From positions 1 to 19,050 of the forward strand of contig CAIXDB010000041.1 of assembly GCA_903918125.1 (NCBI GenBank): a DNA stretch of 19,050 bases, read 5' to 3'. The notes below the pieces were generated by a model. The model ran no database searches. It had not been told where the DNA came from and saw only the letters and a program-made list of their open reading frames with translations. Below, piece after piece: positions 14,578 to 19,050 of this stretch (within the stretch, counting starts at the first letter, position 1; every line of letters starts with the position of its first letter). The position numbers were made by a program, and so were the translations under genes. The DNA is from an uncultured bacterium. GTDB taxonomy: Bacteria; Patescibacteria; Paceibacteria; UBA9973; Zambryskibacteraceae.

Positions 14578-14605
14578 TTGTGGTATAATATTTTTTTATT
14601 ATAAT
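14578..14605 (+). promoter_or_regulatory. Promoter region of the DUF5671-like gene
   Basis: TTGTGG (14578-14583), 16-nt spacer, perfect TATAAT (14600-14605), 13 nt before ATG 14619. A second perfect TATAAT at 14584-14589 is preceded by TGG (extended -10). Either could be used. The region is very A+T-rich and lacks a Shine-Dalgarno. Confidence 0.5.
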
Positions 14606-14618
14606 TAATTTCAAAACT

Positions 14619-15581
14619 ATGGACCCACAAAATGTTCAAATGAAACCAAAATCGTCGGCAAAAGATGTGTTCCTGCATCTCGGCGCCATTGTCGCGTTGT
14701 TTACAGTTGTGTCAAACCTTGTCAACCTGCTGTTCACCGCCATCGACAAAGCCTATCCGCAAATCACCGCGTATGCTACGTATTCGAACAGCGGTTCGAT
14801 CAGTTTTCCTGTCGCCACGCTCATCATTTTCTTCCCGATTTACGGCGTGCTCATGTGGCTCATCCAGGGCGGATACACAACCGAGCCGGACAAGCGCCAG
14901 CTCGGCGTGCGCAAATGGCTGACGTACGTGACACTCTTCATCGCCGGGCTGATTCTCGCCGGTGACCTTGTGTATGTGTTGTATGAATTCATCGACGGAC
15001 AAGAATTGACCGCGGGATTTCTCCTCAAGGCGCTCGTGTTGTTCATCATAATCTTCGGCGTGTTCATGTATTATATTTCTGATATTCGCGAGAAAATCGG
15101 CGCGATGGGGCAGAAAGTGTGGTTTGTTACAGCGCTTGTCGTCGTTGCCTTTTCAATCATCTGGGGTTTTGCCGTGCTGGGTTCTCCACGCACGCAACAA
15201 CTCATCAAATACGATGAGCAGAAGGTGAGTAACCTCCAACAACTCAATAATGCCGTTCAATTATATTATCAAATGCGTGCAAGTCTTCCTGATTCTCTCG
15301 ACCAAATACAATCAGACGAAAATGTATCTAATCAGCAGTGGGTTGATCCGCAAACCAAACAGCCGTATGAATACATACTTGTGGGTCAAAGTGCAAAAGC
15401 ATATCAACTCTGTGCAACGTTTAATGAAGCGAGTCAGAAAGATGTCTTGACATATCCGGTATATTCCGGTTCGATAGACTGGACTCACCCTGCAGGACAC
15501 TATTGCTTTAACGAAGCTATTCCGGTTTCGGAATATCCCAATGTGCCTGCAACAGGTCCTACAACTAAAGCGGTACAATAA
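14619..15581 (+). CDS. DUF5671-like five-helix membrane protein with soluble C-terminal domain
   Basis: A 320-aa integral membrane protein. Five hydrophobic segments at about 16-42, 62-83, 101-124, 133-153 and 167-188 match the pattern of DUF5671 proteins, which I associate with Parcubacteria. The N-terminal KSSAKDVFLHLGAIVALFTV resembles that family. Residues about 189-320 are soluble: a helical stretch with QKVSNLQQLNNAVQLYYQ, then a Pro/Tyr-rich, beta-like part. This piece resembles domains seen in pilin- or secretin-associated proteins (helix followed by LPDSLDQI), but the likeness is weak. The C-terminal part is slightly more A+T-rich than the membrane part. No catalytic residues are evident. 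The gene lies between ychF and the VIT1-like gene on the same strand; only 14 nt separate it from the latter. Confidence 0.7.
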   Translation: MDPQNVQMKPKSSAKDVFLHLGAIVALFTVVSNLVNLLFTAIDKAYPQITAYATYSNSGSISFPVATLIIFFPIYGVLMWLIQGGYTTEPDKRQLGVRKWLTYVTLFIAGLILAGDLVYVLYEFIDGQELTAGFLLKALVLFIIIFGVFMYYISDIREKIGAMGQKVWFVTALVVVAFSIIWGFAVLGSPRTQQLIKYDEQKVSNLQQLNNAVQLYYQMRASLPDSLDQIQSDENVSNQQWVDPQTKQPYEYILVGQSAKAYQLCATFNEASQKDVLTYPVYSGSIDWTHPAGHYCFNEAIPVSEYPNVPATGPTTKAVQ

Positions 15582-15595
15582 TATTTAATACACAC

Positions 15596-16081
15596 ATGTC
15601 TCAACGTGAACACATCGATCGCGCTTTCTTGCTAAAAGTTGTCCAACCGGGCTTGTCCGGATTGATGGACGGCTCGGTGTCGACGCTGGCGCCGATTTTT
15701 GCGACGGCCTTTGCCACGCACAACGCTCACACAACATTTCTCATCGGTGCGTCGGCGGCAATCGGCGCTGGGATTTCAATGGCATTCGCCGAAGCGCTTT
15801 CCGACGACGGTGAGCACACTGGTCGCGGACATCCGGTCGCTCGCGGGTCAATTGTCGGTGTGATGACATTTCTCGGCGGGATTTTCCACACCTTGCCGTT
15901 CTTGATTTCCAACCTCCACACCGCGCTCTACGTCGCGTATTTCGTCGTCGGTCTCGAGCTCATCGTCATTTCCTTCATTCGCTATCGCTATTTCAAAATG
16001 AATTTTCTTCTCTCGCTCCTCCAAGTCGTCCTCGGCGGCGCACTTGTTCTTGCCGCCGGGTTGCTGATTGGGAGTTCTTGA
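15596..16081 (+). CDS. Minimal VIT1/CCC1-like membrane protein
   Basis: A 161-aa membrane protein with about five transmembrane segments, resembling the vacuolar iron transporter (VIT1/CCC1) family that moves Fe2+ or Mn2+. Helix 1 has GLMDGSVSTLAPIFATAF (the family's G-x-x-D-G), helix 2 has GAGISMAFAEALS, matching the Met and Glu region of VIT1, and helix 3 begins GSIVGVMTFLGGIFHTLPFLI. In VIT1 a cytosolic metal-binding helical domain lies between helices 2 and 3; here it is replaced by a loop of about 20 residues (DDGEHTGRGHPVARGS). The family is therefore likely, but transport is not assured. A TTTAAT box sits 6 nt before the ATG. A strong hairpin terminator begins 5 nt after the stop. Confidence 0.7.
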   Translation: MSQREHIDRAFLLKVVQPGLSGLMDGSVSTLAPIFATAFATHNAHTTFLIGASAAIGAGISMAFAEALSDDGEHTGRGHPVARGSIVGVMTFLGGIFHTLPFLISNLHTALYVAYFVVGLELIVISFIRYRYFKMNFLLSLLQVVLGGALVLAAGLLIGSS

Positions 16082-16086
16082 TTCTC

Positions 16087-16130
16087 AAAAGGATGGGCAT
16101 CATCAATGCGAGGATGATGCCCATCCTTTT
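16087..16130 (+). terminator. Perfect-stem terminator, repeat unit copy 3
   Basis: AAAAGGATGGGCATCATC (16087-16104) and its exact complement (16113-16130) enclose an 8-nt loop, giving an 18-bp perfect stem with A and T flanks, so it can act in both directions. The right part shares 20 consecutive bases with copy 1 (1209-1228 region). Confidence 0.9.
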
Positions 16131-16149
16131 CTTTTGTCGAAATTCGGGA

Positions 16150-16155
16150 TATTAT
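16150..16155 (+). promoter_or_regulatory. -10 box 7 nt before leuS ATG
   Basis: TATTAT (5 of 6 consensus bases), then 7 nt to ATG 16163. No good -35 box is visible and there is no Shine-Dalgarno. It lies just behind the copy 3 terminator, so leuS probably has its own promoter. Confidence 0.4.
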
Positions 16156-16162
16156 GTGAACT

Positions 16163-18754
16163 ATGAAACCCTACGATCACTCAAAAATCGAGCAGAAATG
16201 GCAGACGCAGTGGCAGAAGAAAAAAGCCTACAAAGCGGAAAATAATTCGGAAAAGAAAAAACAATACGTTCTCGACATGTTTCCGTATCCGTCCGGCGCG
16301 GGGCTGCATGTCGGACATCCGAAAGGTTACATCGGCTCGGACGTGTACGCGCGCATGAAACGTATGCAAGGGTTCAACGTGCTCTACCCGATGGGCTACG
16401 ACGCGTTTGGATTACCCGCAGAACAATACGCATTGCAACACAACATTTCGCCGAAAAAAGCCGTGGCGGAAAATGTCAAAACATTTGAAAAACAACTTTC
16501 AATCATCGGGCTATCGTATGATTGGGAACGACGCGTGAACACGACCGACCCGAATTTCTATCATTGGACGCAGTGGATTTTCCTGAAAATTTACGATTCG
16601 TGGTACGACCGAAAAGCGGACAAAGCGCGACCGATTGCTGAGCTTGTGAAAATTTTTCAAAAATATGGAAGCATGGGTGCTGATGGTGGCAAGGTTAAGG
16701 GCAATATTGTTGCTGATGCGGTCGGTGACGCCACACTGCCATTTACATCTCTCGAGTGGAAAGCGAAAAGCGAAAAAGAAAAGCAGGAAATACTCATGAA
16801 ATACCGTCTGGCGTACGAAGGCAAGGCGCTGGTGAACTGGTGTCCGGAGCTTGGTACGGTGCTGGCAAACGACGAAATTGTCGATGGTCCGGACGGTAAA
16901 CCGGTCTCCGAGCGCGGCGGTTTCCCGGTGGAGAAAAAAGAAATGCGACAGTGGTTCATGCGCATCACGGCGTATGCGGACCGACTGCTTACTGGACTCG
17001 ACGGGTTGAATTGGTCCGAGCACGTCAAGGAAATCGAGCGGAACTGGATAGGGCGGTCCGAGGGTGCGGAAATCGCTTTCGGGGTAAAAATGCACGATAT
17101 TACCGTCTTCACCACCCGACCGGACACGATTTTCGGCGTGACATTTCTCGCTGTCTCGCCGGAAATGGCGCAGATTTGGCTCGATATCGGCTGGCAGGCG
17201 TCCGTGGAGATAAAAGAATATGTCGAAAAAACGTTGCAGGAAAGAAAAACTGAAGATTTTCAGGAAAAAGAAAAAACCGGAATATACGCCGGATTCGACG
17301 CGGTCAATCCCGCCAACAATGAAAAAGTTCCGATCTGGATTGTGAACTACGTTCTCGGTACGGTCGGTACTGGCGCAATCATGGGCGTGCCAGCGCACGA
17401 CGAGCGAGATTTTGAATTTGCGAAGAAATACAATTTGGCAATCAAAAAAGTAATCGAAGGTGGTGATGAAAATTCTGTATTTGTTGGCAACGGAAGTCTG
17501 GTGAACTCGGGTAAATTCGACGGAATGGATTCGGAGAGTGCAAAATCCGAAATCGTGAAATTTGTGCGAGGCAAAATGGTCACAAAATACAAAATGCGCG
17601 ATGCGGTGTTTGCGCGACAGAGATACTGGGGTGAGCCGATTCCGCTCATCACGGACAAAAGTGGTTTGATTCACGAAGTGCCGGCGAGTCAGCTACCACT
17701 CAAACTGCCGAACGTGAAGTCGTACAAACCGACAGGCACGGGCGAGTCACCGCTTGCCGGAGTGTCTAGGTGGGTCAGAAAAGGCTACGAGACGAACACC
17801 ATGCCGGGCTGGGCCGGGTCGTCGTGGTATTTCCTGCGCTACATGGATCCACAGAACAAAAAAAAGTTTGCGGACAAAAAAGCTGTTCGATACTGGCAAA
17901 ATGTGGACATGTATGTTGGCGGTACCGAGCATGCGACAGGTCACATTTTGTACGCGCGATTCTGGCACAAATTTCTCAAAGATTACGGGCTGGTGCCGAC
18001 CGAGGAACCGTTCCAAACGTGGAAAAGTCAGGGGTACATTCTCGGCACGGACGGTCGCAAGATGAGCAAACGGTGGGGGAATGTGGTCAATCCGGACGAA
18101 GTGGTGAAAAATTTCGGTGCGGATACCTTGCGTGTGTACGAAATGTTCATGGGACCGTTTGAGGGCACTCTACCATGGAGCACGGATAACCTTATCGGCT
18201 CGCGACGTTTTGTGGAGCGTGTGTGGAAACTGCAGTCAAAGGTTGTACTGGAAAAAGTGTCAAGGGTAACCCTTGACAATGATAACTATCGAACATTTGA
18301 GACTACGCTGCACAAAACGATACAAAAAGTCGGCAGCGATATTGAAAATTTCGCCTTCAACACCGCGGTGTCGGCTATGATGATTGTGGTCAATGAAATG
18401 GAAAAGTTACCGGAGATTCACCAGTCGGATTTCGAGTTATTTCTGAAAATTCTCTCACCCTTTGCGCCACACGTGGCGGAGGAAATCTGGCACGAGCTTG
18501 GCAACAAAACGCTCATTGTGCAGGAAAACTGGCCGGTCGCAGACGCCAAAAAAATGAAAGAAAGTCAAGTGAAGGTTGTAATACAAGTCAACAGCAAGGT
18601 GCGGGCGGAAATGATTGTCGCACTGGACGCAAGCGAACAGGACATCACGGAAGCTGCCAAAAAACTTCCGGCTGTGGATAAGTGGCTCGCGGGCAAAGAA
18701 ATCAAAAAAATTATTTACATTCCGGGCAGACTTTTGAACATCGTTGCGCAGTAG
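16163..18754 (+). CDS. leuS: Leucyl-tRNA synthetase, Bacteroidetes-type
   Basis: Class I synthetase that charges tRNA-Leu in the cytoplasm; 863 aa, complete. The HIGH motif is HVGH at 49-52 and KMSKR is at 633-637. The CP1 editing domain carries TTRPDTIFG from 317 and MGVPAHDERD at 407-416, with the conserved Asp that keeps the editing site from attacking correct Leu-tRNA. Compared with the E. coli enzyme there is an insertion at about 150-200 and the zinc-binding Cys cluster is absent: after VNWCPELGTVLANDEIVDG it runs into SERGGFPV. From memory this pattern (including the SEKEKQEILMKYRLAY stretch) is that of Bacteroidetes LeuRS. Stands alone between its own -10 box and a spacer of 69 nt before the sigma-4-like gene; no clear terminator follows. 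Confidence 0.97.
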   Translation: MKPYDHSKIEQKWQTQWQKKKAYKAENNSEKKKQYVLDMFPYPSGAGLHVGHPKGYIGSDVYARMKRMQGFNVLYPMGYDAFGLPAEQYALQHNISPKKAVAENVKTFEKQLSIIGLSYDWERRVNTTDPNFYHWTQWIFLKIYDSWYDRKADKARPIAELVKIFQKYGSMGADGGKVKGNIVADAVGDATLPFTSLEWKAKSEKEKQEILMKYRLAYEGKALVNWCPELGTVLANDEIVDGPDGKPVSERGGFPVEKKEMRQWFMRITAYADRLLTGLDGLNWSEHVKEIERNWIGRSEGAEIAFGVKMHDITVFTTRPDTIFGVTFLAVSPEMAQIWLDIGWQASVEIKEYVEKTLQERKTEDFQEKEKTGIYAGFDAVNPANNEKVPIWIVNYVLGTVGTGAIMGVPAHDERDFEFAKKYNLAIKKVIEGGDENSVFVGNGSLVNSGKFDGMDSESAKSEIVKFVRGKMVTKYKMRDAVFARQRYWGEPIPLITDKSGLIHEVPASQLPLKLPNVKSYKPTGTGESPLAGVSRWVRKGYETNTMPGWAGSSWYFLRYMDPQNKKKFADKKAVRYWQNVDMYVGGTEHATGHILYARFWHKFLKDYGLVPTEEPFQTWKSQGYILGTDGRKMSKRWGNVVNPDEVVKNFGADTLRVYEMFMGPFEGTLPWSTDNLIGSRRFVERVWKLQSKVVLEKVSRVTLDNDNYRTFETTLHKTIQKVGSDIENFAFNTAVSAMMIVVNEMEKLPEIHQSDFELFLKILSPFAPHVAEEIWHELGNKTLIVQENWPVADAKKMKESQVKVVIQVNSKVRAEMIVALDASEQDITEAAKKLPAVDKWLAGKEIKKIIYIPGRLLNIVAQ

Positions 18755-18786
18755 TGGGTGAAAAATTACGCGACTTGACAACGCGC

Positions 18787-18815
18787 TTGACTTAAAATGA
18801 CGATGGTGGTACAAA
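18787..18815 (+). promoter_or_regulatory. Promoter of the sigma-4-like gene, predicted leaderless
   Basis: TTGACT (18787-18792), 17-nt spacer, TACAAA (18810-18815) preceded by TGG, then 8 nt to ATG 18824. A further TTGACA lies upstream at 18775-18780. No Shine-Dalgarno. Confidence 0.55.
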
Positions 18816-18823
18816 TAGAGTAT

Positions 18824-19050
18824 ATGACAACAGAAAAAACAACCATAACCTTCAAACCGAAGCAAGTCACCAAACGACTTCTCTCGGTTTTGGGAACTCG
18901 GGCACAGGACGTGCTCGTCGGCCGTTTCGGTCTTGCCACGGACAAGCGCATGACGCTCGAAGCCATCGGCAAAAAGTACAAAATTACTCGCGAACGCGTT
19001 CGACAGATTGAAAATTACTCGATTATCAATATTCGCAAATCAAAAGAATA
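18824..19050 (+). CDS. Sigma-70 region 4-like helix-turn-helix protein, 3'-truncated by window edge
   Basis: The frame from ATG 18824 stays open to the last base (75 full codons), so the gene continues past the window. Residues about 17-45 read TKRLLSVLGTRAQDVLVGRF-type sequence like sigma region 4.1, and residues about 50-70 give TLEAIGKKYKITRERVRQIE, a textbook sigma-70 region 4.2 helix-turn-helix that contacts the -35 box. There is no region 2 before it, since the protein starts only ~15 residues upstream, so it is not a complete sigma factor. It may be a stand-alone sigma-like DNA-binding regulator, as found in Parcubacteria. It has its own promoter with no Shine-Dalgarno. Confidence 0.75.
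   Translation, partial: MTTEKTTITFKPKQVTKRLLSVLGTRAQDVLVGRFGLATDKRMTLEAIGKKYKITRERVRQIENYSIINIRKSKE

Noticed and set aside
16511..17674. Long minus-strand open frame opposite leuS
   Set aside because: It is an antisense shadow: the leuS frame is fully conserved, and the antisense product is Phe/Arg/His-rich without recognisable motifs or start signals.

Overview
The window looks like a chromosomal piece from a Candidate Phyla Radiation (Patescibacteria) bacterium, most likely a Parcubacteria-type lineage. This is inferred from gene content: a DUF5671-like membrane protein, secreted proteins with C-terminal Ig-like and peptidoglycan-binding modules, a very small MltG, a short YchF, and densely packed genes that mostly lack Shine-Dalgarno sites. 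I see no rRNA, tRNA, CRISPR array, integrase or transposase.

Layout, left to right. (1) 1-1214: 3' part of glucose-6-phosphate dehydrogenase, ending inside a hairpin terminator. (2) 1234-6402: two divergent secreted proteins that both carry peptidoglycan-binding modules. One is small (218 aa, minus strand); the other is a giant 1462-aa modular surface protein (plus strand) whose N-terminal two thirds look acquired from elsewhere. (3) 6417-7611: MltG (minus strand), divergent from a 74-aa small protein, with overlapping promoters. (4) 7669-10886: a tight three-gene efflux operon of two dissimilar, complementary membrane-fusion-protein pieces followed by an EmrB/QacA-type 14-TM MFS pump. (5) 10943-11935: a RhuM-Fic/Doc fusion protein. 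(6) 12005-13444: two divergent genes of unknown function which, unlike the rest, have clear leaders and Shine-Dalgarno sites. (7) 13536-18754: YchF, a DUF5671-like membrane protein, a minimal VIT1-like membrane protein and a Bacteroidetes-type leucyl-tRNA synthetase. (8) 18824 to the edge: start of a sigma-region-4-like helix-turn-helix protein, missing its 3' end.

Two features run across the window. First, one 14-nt unit (GGATGGGCATCATC and its reverse complement) forms hairpins behind glucose-6-phosphate dehydrogenase and the VIT1-like gene, and a one-arm version follows ychF. Its nearly identical sequence in unrelated intergenic sites suggests a dispersed genomic signal, possibly like paired DNA-uptake sequences at terminators. 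Second, many genes have a -10-like box only 5-8 nt before the ATG and no Shine-Dalgarno, which predicts leaderless mRNAs. The 12005-13444 gene pair is the exception. The most system-like novelty is the efflux operon: the coiled-coil hairpin and the beta-barrel of a normal adaptor are on two separate polypeptides, next to a pump, in a lineage generally thought to lack an outer membrane.
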